From Enterococcus xiangfangensis (GTDB taxonomy: Bacteria; Bacillota; Bacilli; Lactobacillales; Enterococcaceae), in contig NZ_BJDX01000008.1 of the NCBI RefSeq assembly GCF_005405365.1, positions 1-64,000 on the forward strand: DNA of 64,000 nt. Reading direction: 5' to 3'. The position numbers and the translations under genes were made by a program. The notes under the pieces were generated by a model. That model saw only the letters and a list, made by a program, of their open reading frames with translations. It was not told the origin of the DNA and did not search any database. Position 1 is the first letter of the stretch. Every line of letters begins with the position of its first letter. Below, piece after piece: positions 46,089-55,392 of the stretch.

Positions 46089-47711
46089 CTAATAATAGAT
46101 TGCCATTGTTTGATACGGTTTTAACGTGAATTCTCTCGTAATATTTTCAACAGCATAATTACCAATCAAAACATCTCCAGCTAAAAATTCTTCTGGCAGT
46201 TCGATCGTCGTCTCTTCTGCAAAAAAGTTATTGATCACAAGGAGCGAATGTTCCGCTAAACGTCTGACATAGCCATAAATCTGCGGATGTTCCGGCAAAA
46301 AGGCTTCATAGCTTCCATCAGAGATTACAGGGTATTGTTTCCGCAATTTAATCAGCTGTTGATAATATTTAAAAATGGAACCTTCTTGTAATTCTTTGGC
46401 GACATTGATCTCAGCTACTGATCTTCCAATTGTTAGCCACGGAGCAACTTGTGAAAACCCGCTGTATCTTTCGTTGTCCCATTGCATCGGAGTGCGGGAA
46501 TTATCTCGAGACTTGGCTTTGACGATCTCAAAGGCCGCTTTTTCTGTTTTTCCAGCATCCAACAGCTCTTGATAAGCATTTAAACTTTCTACATCGACGT
46601 ATTGTTCCATCGAATCATAATCTGGATCGAGCATCCCGATTTCTTCTCCCATATAGATATACGGTGTACCACGATTTAAATGAATCGCACTGGCTAACAT
46701 TTTAGCTCCGGTAACGCGGTAGTTATCCACATCGATGAAACGATTCAATGCTCGCGGCTGATCATGATTATTCCAGAAAAGAGCATTCCAGCCGCTTTCT
46801 TCACTCATCTGCGTTCCCCAAGTATGAAACAATTCTTTTAGTTTCGTAAAATCAAACGGCATCTGCGTCCATTTTTTTCCATCCTTATAGTCTACTTTCA
46901 AATGGTGGAAATTGAAGGTCATATTTAATTCTTCACGGTCAGGTTTTGTATACAAAATACATTCTTTTACTGTAGTGAAGCTCATCTCACCGACTGTAAT
47001 CATTTCAGTATCTTGACCAAACGTTGCTTGATTCATCATTTGAAGAAATTCATGCGTGATGGGACGATCCGTATAGGCCGGCTTGCCGTCATTTTCAGCA
47101 CAGTCTTTCAATACTTCATCTTTACCAATCAAATTGATTACATCAAAGCGGAATCCTTTGACGCCTTTAGCCATCCAAAAGCGCAATACTTTAAATAATT
47201 CTTCTCGAACTTCTGGATTGCGCCAATTCAAGTCGGCTTGTGTTTTATCAAAGAGATGCAAATAATAGCGGCCTGTCTCACCAAAGGGCGCCCAGGCATT
47301 GCCGCCAAATTTCGAGACCCAATCCGTCGGCTCATCGCGCAAGATGAAATAATCTTGATATTTTTTTTCGCCAGCTAATGCTTTTTGGAACCATTCATGT
47401 TCTGTAGATACGTGATTAAAGACCATATCCAACATGATCTCGATTCCCTGCTCATTTGCCGCTGCCATCAAATTATCAAAATCTTCCATTGTCCCAAATG
47501 TAGGATTGATGGCGGTATAATCGGCTACATCATAACCATTGTCTTTTTGCGGACTACTATAGATTGGACTCAGCCAAACCATATCAACACCCAACTGTTT
47601 TAAGTAAGGCATCTTTTGTTTGATTCCGGGCAGATCACCTACACCGTCTTGATTTGTATCTAAAAATGATTTTGGATAGATTTGGTAAATTACTTTTTCT
47701 TTAAAACTCAT
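46089..47711 (-). CDS. treA: Trehalose-6-phosphate hydrolase (GH13)
   Basis: The 540-residue alpha-glucosidase of GH13 splits trehalose 6-phosphate to glucose and glucose 6-phosphate. Seen: VIYQIYPKSFLDTNQDGVGD, LDMVFNHVS, nucleophile region FRFDVINLIGKD, acid/base Glu in TVGEMSF and NNHDQPR. GGAGG lies 4 nt before ATG 47711, and the longer frame begins in that RBS. It follows treB with 15-bp spacing. Trehalose specificity rests on the partner PTS and resemblance to TreC/TreA; isomaltose-type oligo-1,6-glucosidase is the alternative. Confidence 0.88.
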   Translation of the reverse strand: MSFKEKVIYQIYPKSFLDTNQDGVGDLPGIKQKMPYLKQLGVDMVWLSPIYSSPQKDNGYDVADYTAINPTFGTMEDFDNLMAAANEQGIEIMLDMVFNHVSTEHEWFQKALAGEKKYQDYFILRDEPTDWVSKFGGNAWAPFGETGRYYLHLFDKTQADLNWRNPEVREELFKVLRFWMAKGVKGFRFDVINLIGKDEVLKDCAENDGKPAYTDRPITHEFLQMMNQATFGQDTEMITVGEMSFTTVKECILYTKPDREELNMTFNFHHLKVDYKDGKKWTQMPFDFTKLKELFHTWGTQMSEESGWNALFWNNHDQPRALNRFIDVDNYRVTGAKMLASAIHLNRGTPYIYMGEEIGMLDPDYDSMEQYVDVESLNAYQELLDAGKTEKAAFEIVKAKSRDNSRTPMQWDNERYSGFSQVAPWLTIGRSVAEINVAKELQEGSIFKYYQQLIKLRKQYPVISDGSYEAFLPEHPQIYGYVRRLAEHSLLVINNFFAEETTIELPEEFLAGDVLIGNYAVENITREFTLKPYQTMAIYY

Positions 47712-47726
47712 GTCATCCTCCAACGT

Positions 47727-49667
47727 TTATAGTTTTGTCGCTAATAAGACTTTTTCAGTAGTTGTGACCGCCGCATCTTCAATCAGGGGATCCACTTGAA
47801 ACTCAGTCGAATTCGTTACAATAATTGGGGTTTGTACTTCATAGCCCGCTGCTTGGATCGCTGCTATATCAAATTCCATCAACAGTTGACCTTTTTTCAC
47901 GCTATCACCTTGTGCCACATGGCTTGTAAAATATTTTCCATCCAATTGAACCGTATCGATTCCAATATGAATCAATACTTCTGTCCCTTCCATGCTGACT
48001 AAACCGATCGCATGCTTCGTTGGGAACAATAAACTAATTTGACCATCGAATGGAGCATATAACTTTCCTTCACTAGGATCGATCACAACGCCTTGACCCA
48101 TCATGCCTTCTGCAAAGACAGGATCTTTGGCACTGCTTAACGGATGCAGTCTACCAGCAATAGGCGCAAATAATTCAACCGATGCTCCAGCTGTTTGAAT
48201 TGTTTCATTATCTAAACTTGGGACTTCTCCTGAGCGGTCAACTTTATTAAATAAGCCGATCCGGCGGAAAGTCAATGTTAAAATAAACGGTACAGCAATC
48301 GCAATAACCATTGCTATCGCAAAAATCAAGTAGTCTTGCGGACGAATCGCCAAGATCCCTGGCAGGCCGCCAACACCGATTGACAATGCACGAACTTTAA
48401 ATAAAGTAACAAATAGTCCTGCGATCCCGCTGCCGATCATAGCAGCAATAAATGGATACGTATATTTCAGATTGATCCCGAACATCGCTGGTTCAGTAAC
48501 ACCCAACCAAGCAGAAATTACAGATGGTATCGAAACTTGTTCTTCTTTTTTATTGCCGCGATGAGCAAAAACAACTGCTAAAACGGCCGCACCTTGCGCA
48601 ATATTCGATAAACAGATCATTGGCCATAAATTAGTTGAACCAAAGTCTGCGATCAATTGTGAATCGATTGCTAAAGTTGTATGATGCAACCCCGTGATAA
48701 CGAGCGGTGAATAAAGCGCTCCAAAGATTCCACCGAACAACCAGCTAAAACTAGAAGTCAAACCAGCATTCACTACAGCTGAGATTGCGGTACCGATTTT
48801 CCAACCAATCGGTCCTAAGACAAGGTGAGCTGCTAAAATTGTTGGAATCAATGAAAAGAATGGGACAAAAATCATCGAAATTGCTTCTGGAATGCGTTTA
48901 CGGAAGAATCGTTCCAAATAAACTAATAGAAAGCCAGCCAGCATTGCTGGAATAACTTGTGCTTGGTAACCGATTTTATCAACGGTGAAGAAACCAAAAT
49001 CCCAAGTCCAATTTTTAGCAATTTCCGCTGCAGTCGTTCCATTTACTGCATAAGCATTTAGTAATTGCGGAGAGACCAACGTAATCCCAAGGACAATCCC
49101 CAAAATTTCTGTAGCACCCATTTTACGAGCGATACTCCATGTGATTCCTACTGGTAAGAAGTGGAAAATCGCTTCACCCGGTAACCATAAAAATCCATTG
49201 ACCCCGCTCCAAAAAGTTGAAGCCTCAACGATCGTCTGACCATTCAGCCACCCCATCGGAACAGCTTCTAAAATATTACGAAACCCTAAAATCAAACCGC
49301 CGACAATAATTGCTGGTAATAATGGTGTAAAAATTTCTGCTAAAACAGTGATGGCGCGTTGGATTGGATTTTGATTTTGCTTTGCAGCTGATTTTGCTGC
49401 TTCTTTTGAGACACCTGTTACACCAGAAGTCTTGACGAATTCATTGTAAAACACAGCAACATCATTTCCGATGATTACTTGAAACTGTCCTGCATTGGTA
49501 AACATCCCTTTTACGCTAGGAATGTCTTCGATTTTTTCTTCGTTTGCCTTTTTAGGATCATTTAAAACAAAGCGCATTCGTGTAGCACAGTGTGTTACTG
49601 CTGAGATATTCTTGGAACCACCAATGGCCTCCAATAAGTCTTTCGTATCCTTTTCGTATTTTTCCAT
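47727..49667 (-). CDS. treB: PTS trehalose transporter, EIIBCA
   Basis: The 646-residue permease has an N-terminal EIIB domain with the phosphocysteine in AVTHCATRMRF (about residue 27). A membrane EIIC domain follows (about 105-455), and a C-terminal EIIA of the glucose type has its phosphohistidine in FPTKHAIGL. Fusion of EIIA distinguishes it from the EIIBC form of E. coli. ATG 49667 is preceded by GGAGGAG. The promoter carries a cre-like site, and treR is divergent. Confidence 0.9.
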   Translation of the reverse strand: MEKYEKDTKDLLEAIGGSKNISAVTHCATRMRFVLNDPKKANEEKIEDIPSVKGMFTNAGQFQVIIGNDVAVFYNEFVKTSGVTGVSKEAAKSAAKQNQNPIQRAITVLAEIFTPLLPAIIVGGLILGFRNILEAVPMGWLNGQTIVEASTFWSGVNGFLWLPGEAIFHFLPVGITWSIARKMGATEILGIVLGITLVSPQLLNAYAVNGTTAAEIAKNWTWDFGFFTVDKIGYQAQVIPAMLAGFLLVYLERFFRKRIPEAISMIFVPFFSLIPTILAAHLVLGPIGWKIGTAISAVVNAGLTSSFSWLFGGIFGALYSPLVITGLHHTTLAIDSQLIADFGSTNLWPMICLSNIAQGAAVLAVVFAHRGNKKEEQVSIPSVISAWLGVTEPAMFGINLKYTYPFIAAMIGSGIAGLFVTLFKVRALSIGVGGLPGILAIRPQDYLIFAIAMVIAIAVPFILTLTFRRIGLFNKVDRSGEVPSLDNETIQTAGASVELFAPIAGRLHPLSSAKDPVFAEGMMGQGVVIDPSEGKLYAPFDGQISLLFPTKHAIGLVSMEGTEVLIHIGIDTVQLDGKYFTSHVAQGDSVKKGQLLMEFDIAAIQAAGYEVQTPIIVTNSTEFQVDPLIEDAAVTTTEKVLLATKL

Positions 49668-49720
49668 CTTTTCTCCTCCGATCACTTTAACTTGTATGGA
49701 TAAGTTTAGTTGATACATTG

Positions 49721-49749
49721 ACTATATCTGGTCCGACCCCTTTTGTAAA
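49721..49749 (-). promoter_or_regulatory. Promoter of treB-treA
   Basis: Minus-strand TTTACA (49744-49749), 17 bp, TATAGT (49721-49726). The short palindrome GGTCCGACC (49731-49739) lies in the spacer. Confidence 0.7.
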
Positions 49750-49758
49750 CCGCTTACA
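49744..49758. promoter_or_regulatory. cre-like site at the treB promoter
   Basis: TGTAAGCGGTTTACA (minus strand) overlaps the -35; this is a typical CcpA operator form with one extra base in the right half. Confidence 0.65.
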
Positions 49759-49918
49759 TGTATGGCAAAAACCGTTATATTAGATATTTTTAATCTAAAT
49801 GAAAGATAACAATTTTTATCTACATCTTTTTGGTCTATCAACTACCCACAGGTTGGTGATACAACCAACAAGTTCCAGCTGAAATAAGAATTTTCTCATT
49901 TTTGTTTTACGAATGCCT

Positions 49919-49935
49919 AAGAAAGCGTTTTACTT
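49919..49935. promoter_or_regulatory. cre-like site at the treR promoter
   Basis: AAGAAAGCGTTTTACTT overlaps the -35 of treR and matches most of WTGAAARCGYTTWCW. Confidence 0.55.
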
Positions 49936-49957
49936 TTAGTTTCTTTATTTGTATAAT
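49929..49957 (+). promoter_or_regulatory. Promoter of treR
   Basis: TTTACT (49929-49934), 17 bp, TATAAT (49952-49957). Confidence 0.65.
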
Positions 49958-49988
49958 AATAAAACATATACGGACAAGTTAGGATGAT

Positions 49989-50714
49989 TTGATGAAAAAT
50001 TATGAAGTGATTTATCAAGCACTTGAACGAGGGATTTTAAAAGATATTTATGAAGCGGGCACTTATCTGCCTAGTGAAAATAAACTTCGACAAACCTACC
50101 ACGTTTCCCGTGACACTATTCGAAAAGCGCTCGCGCTTTTAATGGCTAATGGGTATATCCAAAAAATCCAAGGAAAAGGCTCGCTTGTTTTAAAACGGGA
50201 ACAACTGCGTTTCCCTGTTTCTGGTCTGACCAGTTATAAAGAACTGCAAAATTCTTATGGCTATGAAAGCAGCACCGTAGTAGTCAGTCTTAGAAAGATC
50301 ACGATTGATCAAGAAACAGCCCATCTTACTGGTTTTGAAGTCGGTGCTGTTTGTTGGGAGCTGATCCGCACCCGTGCTATCGATCAAAAAAAAGTGATCC
50401 TCGACAAAGATCTGCTGTCGACTGTGATCGTACCGGAATTGGATACGGAAATTGCTAAAGATTCTATCTATCGGTATTTTGAGAATCAATTAGAGATCAA
50501 TATTTCTTTTGCCGAAAAAGAAATCACGATCGATGCATTGACCGATGAAGATCGTGAGTTGCTTGATCTGAATCAACACGATATCAATATCGTATCAGTG
50601 AAAAGTCGTGTTTTTACTAGCGATGCTCGTCAATTTCAATACACGGAGAGTCGGCATCAAGTCGACAAATTTCGCTTTTTTGATTTTGCACGGCGGCATC
50701 CATCCACCATGTAA
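49989..50714 (+). CDS. treR: GntR-family trehalose operon repressor
   Basis: The 241-residue regulator has a GntR winged helix (residues 1-70, SENKLRQTYHVSRDTIRKAL, IQKIQGKGS) and a UTRA ligand domain (about 90-230). In the family it senses trehalose 6-phosphate. It is divergent from treBA, consistent with local repression. The annotated frame begins MMKNYEVIYQ; the in-frame second ATG at 49992 is also possible. Confidence 0.87.
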   Translation: MMKNYEVIYQALERGILKDIYEAGTYLPSENKLRQTYHVSRDTIRKALALLMANGYIQKIQGKGSLVLKREQLRFPVSGLTSYKELQNSYGYESSTVVVSLRKITIDQETAHLTGFEVGAVCWELIRTRAIDQKKVILDKDLLSTVIVPELDTEIAKDSIYRYFENQLEINISFAEKEITIDALTDEDRELLDLNQHDINIVSVKSRVFTSDARQFQYTESRHQVDKFRFFDFARRHPSTM

Positions 50715-50743
50715 TTTCTCTTATTCACTATCATTTCCACAAA

Positions 50744-50778
50744 AAAAGAGGTCGCGACATCGATTGCCGCAACCTCTT
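50744..50778. terminator. Terminator of ccpA (also able to block treR read-through)
   Basis: AAGAGGT.GCG / CGC.ACCTCTT stem with TTTTTTT on the minus strand side. Confidence 0.75.
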
Positions 50779-50854
50779 AACTAGGAATGGAGAAGTTATC
50801 TTCTGTAACCTACCTCTATTTAAAAAACAGAATCTTTCCACCCTACTCATTTAA

Positions 50855-51859
50855 TTATTGTCTCGTTGAACCTTTTTCGAAAACACCATGTGGTAATTCG
50901 ATTGTTTTTTGTTCGATTTCTTCTTTATTCATCATTTTTGTCAACAAGCGCATTGCTACAGCACCGATATCATACAATGGCTGAGTCACACTGCTCAAGC
51001 GTGGACGAGCTACTTCTGTCAGCAATGAATCATTGCTCGTGATGATCTCAAATTCTTCTGGAACTTTCACGCCTTTGTCGATCAAACCATCCAATAGACC
51101 AATTGCTAATGCGTCATCTGTTACATAAGCCGCAGTTGCTCCACTGTTTAAAATACGGTCAGTCAAAGCAATTCCTTCTTTAAAATTGTATGGTGCTTCA
51201 AAGATCAACCCTTCGCTGTATTCCAAATCATGTTCAGCTAATGATGCTTTATAGCCATCCATACGGGCATGTCCATTGATAGGATCGATCAATGCACCGC
51301 TGATGAAAGCAATTTTCTTATTGCCGTGTTTGGCTAATAAATCGATTGATTCTTTCGTTGCAGCTGTATAATCGATATTGACACTGCCGACTTGTTCATC
51401 TGGATCGATTGAACCAGCTAAAACAATCGGTGTTTTGGAACGAGAGAATTCGGCACGGATTTCATCCGTGATACGGTGGCCCATAAAAATCACACCGTCA
51501 ACTTGTTTTGCTAATAGGTTATTTAACACATTGACTTCTTTTTGTGCTTCACCGTCAGAGTTGGCTAAAATAATATTATATTTGTACATCGTCGCAATAT
51601 CATCAATTCCGCGAGCCAATGATGCGAAAAACATATTGCTGACATCCGGAATGATGACACCGACAGTCGTTGTTTTCTTACTTGCTAATCCGCGTGCGAC
51701 AGCATTTGGACGATAATCTAGACGTTCAATAACTTCTAACACCTTTTTACGTGTTGTTGGTTTTACATTGGGATTGCCGTTGACTACACGAGAAACGGTC
51801 GCCATTGAAACATTTGCTTCACGGGCAACATCATAAATCGTAATTGTTTGCTTTTCCAT
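50855..51859 (-). CDS. ccpA: Catabolite control protein A
   Basis: The 334-residue LacI/GalR-family regulator has an N-terminal HTH (ITIYDVAREANVSMATVSRV, followed by VNGNPNVKPTTRKKVLE). The hinge helix is RPNAVARGLASKKTTTVGV, and the effector domain is periplasmic-binding-like. It acts with HPr-Ser46-P made by HprK (56225-57160) on cre sites. RBS AAAGGAG. Two cre-like sequences lie at its own promoter. Confidence 0.95.
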   Translation of the reverse strand: MEKQTITIYDVAREANVSMATVSRVVNGNPNVKPTTRKKVLEVIERLDYRPNAVARGLASKKTTTVGVIIPDVSNMFFASLARGIDDIATMYKYNIILANSDGEAQKEVNVLNNLLAKQVDGVIFMGHRITDEIRAEFSRSKTPIVLAGSIDPDEQVGSVNIDYTAATKESIDLLAKHGNKKIAFISGALIDPINGHARMDGYKASLAEHDLEYSEGLIFEAPYNFKEGIALTDRILNSGATAAYVTDDALAIGLLDGLIDKGVKVPEEFEIITSNDSLLTEVARPRLSSVTQPLYDIGAVAMRLLTKMMNKEEIEQKTIELPHGVFEKGSTRQ

Positions 51860-51911
51860 GGTATGCTCCTTTTATCATATTTTCAGAAAATGTCATTTAC
51901 ATTTCTAAAAG

Positions 51912-51940
51912 ATAATAGCACGTTGTTTCACTGATTGCAA
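51912..51940 (-). promoter_or_regulatory. Promoter of ccpA
   Basis: Minus-strand TTGCAA (51935-51940), 17 bp, TGC then TATTAT (51912-51917), an extended -10. Confidence 0.65.
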
Positions 51941-51950
51941 CCGTTTTACA
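51936..51950. promoter_or_regulatory. cre-like site 1 at ccpA
   Basis: TGCAACCGTTTTACA overlaps the -35; imperfect cre with one extra base. Confidence 0.4.
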
Positions 51951-51967
51951 CCTTTTTTCTTAATTTC

Positions 51968-51982
51968 ATGTAAGCGTTTTAT
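51968..51982. promoter_or_regulatory. cre-like site 2 at ccpA
   Basis: ATGTAAGCGTTTTAT matches WTGAAARCGYTTWCW at 13 of 15 positions, about 30 bp upstream of the -35. Confidence 0.55.
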
Positions 51983-52045
51983 GTAAATCCATATTATTTT
52001 TGCACTTGTTCCCCATAAACGACGAACTTATTCTTAAACTCTCCA

Positions 52046-52080
52046 CAAAAAAACAGCCCTCACTATTGAGAGCCATTTTT
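52046..52080 (-). terminator. Terminator after ytxH
   Basis: GGCTCTCA/TGAGGGC stem around ATAG, with TTTTTTT on the minus strand. Confidence 0.8.
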
Positions 52081-52083
52081 TGT

Positions 52084-52650
52084 TTATTCGGGATTATTTT
52101 TTTCGATTTCTTCTTTTAGTTCTTCTTTAACTTCAGCGAAATCTGGTTTTTCTGCATTTAGTTCTTTTGTTTTATCGACTAATGCTTCTGCACCTTCAGA
52201 AACGGTTTCTTTTGCGTCTTCATTTGTCTCTTTAACATCAATCACAATATCTTCTGAAGCATCTTCAGCAACGTCTTTTGCATCGCTTGCCGCTTTACGG
52301 AAGCGATCAGACAAATCAGAACTTTGACGCTTTAGATCTTCCAATGTATCCGATGTGATATCATCAATGTCATCCATTGAATCGGTGACTTTTCCTTTTA
52401 CAGTCGAAGCTAAATCATTTGCTTGATCGCTTAAATCAGAAGCCCGCTCCTTCACGATTGATCCCATTTCACTTGTCTTTGTGACAAAATCATCTGTGTA
52501 ATCTGAAGCTAAATCCAACCAATCATCCGTTTTCTTCGCCAAGTCTTCACGCAACTCTTTACCTGATTTTGGTGCTAATAGTAGCGCTGCTGCCGCTGCT
52601 GCTGCGCCGCCGATCAAGGCACCTGCTAAAAATTTTCCGCGTTTTGCCAT
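52084..52650 (-). CDS. ytxH: YtxH-family general stress-type protein
   Basis: The 188-residue protein has an N-terminal glycine/alanine-rich membrane segment (GALIGGAAAAAAALLLAPKS) followed by a long, highly charged helical tail rich in Asp, Glu, Lys and Ser. This is the YtxH pattern. In B. subtilis ytxGHJ are SigB-dependent stress genes upstream of ccpA, and the same neighbourhood is kept here. Molecular function is unknown. It starts 2 bp after the ytxG stop. Confidence 0.8.
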   Translation of the reverse strand: MAKRGKFLAGALIGGAAAAAAALLLAPKSGKELREDLAKKTDDWLDLASDYTDDFVTKTSEMGSIVKERASDLSDQANDLASTVKGKVTDSMDDIDDITSDTLEDLKRQSSDLSDRFRKAASDAKDVAEDASEDIVIDVKETNEDAKETVSEGAEALVDKTKELNAEKPDFAEVKEELKEEIEKNNPE

Positions 52651-52652
52651 TC

Positions 52653-53090
52653 TTATCCCTCCGCTTTCGTTGTTGTCTTGCGATCTTTAAAGAATCTCAT
52701 CGTTGTTGCGCCAACTTTTCCTGCCACACTGGCTTTCGCCGCATTTTTACCGGCTCCGCTAACTTTTCCCGCTAGATTTCGACTTGTAGTATTTAAGTCA
52801 GAAACACTCTGGCTCAAATCAGCCACCGCCGTAAATAATGGATCAATTGTTTCTACTTTTCCGTTGATATCATTCAATAAATGATTGCTTTTGACCAATA
52901 ATCCTTCTACTTGCTGCATAAGTAAATCCACGTCTTTAGTCAGAACGTCGATCGTTGTATTGGCTTCAGTCACGGTCGTCTCAACTTTCTCAACTGTTTT
53001 TGAGACTTGACTTAAGACACGAACTAAAAAGATAACCAAAACAACAAATGCTAGAGCCGCAATCAGGGCTGCAATGCCGCCTAAACTCAT
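52653..53090 (-). CDS. ytxG: DUF948 membrane protein (YtxG)
   Basis: The 145-residue protein has an N-terminal membrane helix (GGIAALIAALAFVVLVIFLV) and a coiled-coil-like region (about 28-110, VSKTVEKVETTVTEANTTID). The C-terminus is basic. It matches DUF948/YtxG. RBS AAGGAG. It is first in the ytxG-ytxH pair; function unknown. Confidence 0.8.
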   Translation of the reverse strand: MSLGGIAALIAALAFVVLVIFLVRVLSQVSKTVEKVETTVTEANTTIDVLTKDVDLLMQQVEGLLVKSNHLLNDINGKVETIDPLFTAVADLSQSVSDLNTTSRNLAGKVSGAGKNAAKASVAGKVGATTMRFFKDRKTTTKAEG

Positions 53091-53273
53091 TTAATCGCTC
53101 CTTTCTACTTTCACTCGTTATACTAATTTAAATTATACCATTCTCACGTAAATTAATGAAAGAGAAAGAGTTAGAATCGCGTCGAATAAAAAACAGCTGA
53201 TCGAGTTGCTTTTGAAAATTTTGAAGATAGTTTGTTTAATCAATCATTACATCTAAACTTTTCCCAAAAGATG

Positions 53274-53307
53274 CAAAAAAGACTGTGACAGAAATCTTAT
53301 CACAGCC
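53274..53307 (-). terminator. Terminator of galU
   Basis: GACTGTGA (53281-53288) pairs with TCACAGCC (53300-53307), then a T run on the minus strand. Confidence 0.75.
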
Positions 53308-53315
53308 TCTTCCTA

Positions 53316-54209
53316 TTATTTTTTGGGTTTATTTTGTTCGCTTAATTCTTTTCCTAAAGCGATGATGTAATCTTGCAATTTATCTTTGATCTCTGGATGT
53401 TTTAATCCGTATTCGATACTCGTTGTCATAAAGCCGAATTTATCGCCTACATCATATCGTTTTCCATTAAATTCATGAGCAAAGACGCGTTGTGTTTTAT
53501 TCAACGTATCGATCGCATCGGTCAATTGAATCTCATTTCCAGCTCCTGGCTTTTGTGTTGCCAAGACGTCAAAAATTTCAGGTGTCAATAAATAGCGGCC
53601 AATAATCGCCAAATTACTTGGTGCTTCTTTAGGTTTTGGTTTTTCTACAAAATTTTTCACATTGAATAATCCTTTAGAAACTTCTTCACCCGGATTGATG
53701 ATTCCATATTTCGAAGTCTCTTCTTCTGGAACACGCATCACAGCGATTGTTGACGCATGAGTTTGTTCATAATCGTTCATCAATTGTTTAGTCAATGGCA
53801 CACGATCTTCCATCAAATCGTCTCCCAGCATAACAACAAAGGGTTCATTTCCTACAAAGGCACGGGCTTGTAAAACAGCGTGACCTAATCCTTTAGGATG
53901 TGATTGACGAATGAAATGCAAGTTCACGTCGGTTGTTTCTTCAACTAATTTTAATAGATCTGTTTTGCCTTTTTCTTTTAGATTCATCTCTAATTCCACA
54001 TTTGAATCAAAGTGGTCCTCGATTGGACGTTTCGCTTTTCCGGTCACGATCAAAATATCTTCGATACCAGAATTCAATGCTTCTTCTACGATAAATTGAA
54101 TCGTTGGTTTGTCAACAATTGGCAGCATTTCTTTGGCCATTGCTTTAGTTGCCGGTAAAAATCTCGTTCCTAATCCAGCGGCTGGAATGACTGCTTTTTT
54201 AACTCGCAT
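53316..54209 (-). CDS. galU: UTP-glucose-1-phosphate uridylyltransferase
   Basis: The 297-residue nucleotidyltransferase makes UDP-glucose for glycolipids, teichoic acids and capsule. It has the nucleotide loop [38 protein letters not shown] and the C-terminal [12 protein letters not shown]. It starts 19 bp after gpsA, in an operon with gpsA and probably lgt and hprK. Its substrate glucose 1-phosphate comes from PgcA. Confidence 0.96.
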   Translation of the reverse strand: MRVKKAVIPAAGLGTRFLPATKAMAKEMLPIVDKPTIQFIVEEALNSGIEDILIVTGKAKRPIEDHFDSNVELEMNLKEKGKTDLLKLVEETTDVNLHFIRQSHPKGLGHAVLQARAFVGNEPFVVMLGDDLMEDRVPLTKQLMNDYEQTHASTIAVMRVPEEETSKYGIINPGEEVSKGLFNVKNFVEKPKPKEAPSNLAIIGRYLLTPEIFDVLATQKPGAGNEIQLTDAIDTLNKTQRVFAHEFNGKRYDVGDKFGFMTTSIEYGLKHPEIKDKLQDYIIALGKELSEQNKPKK

Positions 54210-54228
54210 GACTTTTTTCCCACACTTT

Positions 54229-55248
54229 CTACTCTAAAGTAAATTCATTTTCAAATGTACCTTCGCGCATCATCAAATCACGACACGCTTGACGGACATC
54301 TTTACCATTATACAAAACATCATAGATTGTTTCGGTAATCGGCATGCTGACATTCAAACGATCAGCCAACTCTTTTGCTGCTTTCGTTGTGGATACACCT
54401 TCAACAATCATTCCCATATTATCTAAAACTTCATCTAATTTATGACCTTTGCCTAAAAGATTGCCCGCCCGCCAGTTTCGCGAATGAACAGATGTACAAG
54501 TAACAATTAGATCTCCAACACCGCTCAGTCCGATGAAAGTCAATGGATTGGCACCCATCGCTACACCGAGACGGCTGATCTCTGCTAGACCGCGAGTCAT
54601 GATGGCAGCCTTCGCATCGTCTCCATAAGAAAGACCATGTAGTGCACCTGCACCTAAGGCAATAATATTTTTTAATGCCGCGCCCGTCTCGACGCCGATA
54701 ACGTCGGTATTCGTATAAATTCGCAAATATTCATTCATGAATAATTTTTGAACATATGCCGCTAAGGTCTTGTCTTCGCTAGCAGCTGTGATTGTTGTGA
54801 TATCGTGGACTGCTACTTCTTCTGCATGACTTGGACCTGATAAAACAACGACGCCTTGACGATGTTCTTCAGGAATTTCTTCTGTTAAAATTTCTGAAAT
54901 ACGTTTATGGGTGCCTTGTTCCAATCCTTTACTTGCGTGGATGATCACCGGTTTATTTTCAACTACTTGAGCGAATTCCTGAGCGACGATTCGCACCGCC
55001 TTTGTTGGAATAACAAACAAAACAGCATCTGCATCTTTGATTGCATTTTTCAAACTTTTTTCCCCTTTGATACTTTCAGGGATCTTTAAATCAGGCAAGT
55101 AGTGACGATTGGTATGATACGTATTGATCTCATCCATTTGCGCTTCGTTGTTTCCCCAAAGTCTGACCTCGTGACCATTTTCAGCTAACACTTTTGCTAA
55201 AGCGGTCCCCCAAGAACCGGGGCCTAAAACTGCTACTTTTTGTTTCAC
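54229..55248 (-). CDS. gpsA: Glycerol-3-phosphate dehydrogenase [NAD(P)+]
   Basis: The 339-residue enzyme reduces dihydroxyacetone phosphate to sn-glycerol 3-phosphate for phospholipid and teichoic acid synthesis. NAD site [21 protein letters not shown]; catalytic region with [21 protein letters not shown] and [31 protein letters not shown]. It lies between lgt and galU, as in related genomes. Confidence 0.96.
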   Translation of the reverse strand: MKQKVAVLGPGSWGTALAKVLAENGHEVRLWGNNEAQMDEINTYHTNRHYLPDLKIPESIKGEKSLKNAIKDADAVLFVIPTKAVRIVAQEFAQVVENKPVIIHASKGLEQGTHKRISEILTEEIPEEHRQGVVVLSGPSHAEEVAVHDITTITAASEDKTLAAYVQKLFMNEYLRIYTNTDVIGVETGAALKNIIALGAGALHGLSYGDDAKAAIMTRGLAEISRLGVAMGANPLTFIGLSGVGDLIVTCTSVHSRNWRAGNLLGKGHKLDEVLDNMGMIVEGVSTTKAAKELADRLNVSMPITETIYDVLYNGKDVRQACRDLMMREGTFENEFTLE

Positions 55249-55392
55249 CGAGAGTTCCTCCTAGTTTATATTACGTCTCATCTTATATTCCAATCTGCCA
55301 TTATAAAACAACTTACAGAATTGGTCTTTCATTCATCATACAAGTATCGAACCTTTTTCTTTATCATAACATAGGCTGTTGATACCTCAGGC

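Noticed and set aside
49731..49739. GGTCCGACC as the TreR operator
   Set aside because: It is a short palindrome within the treB promoter spacer, but no second copy was found and it does not resemble the TreR sites I know, so it is only mentioned in passing.
49989..50714. treR as a general GntR regulator unrelated to trehalose
   Set aside because: Its divergent position to treBA and the UTRA domain make the local role the simplest reading, though ligand is inferred.
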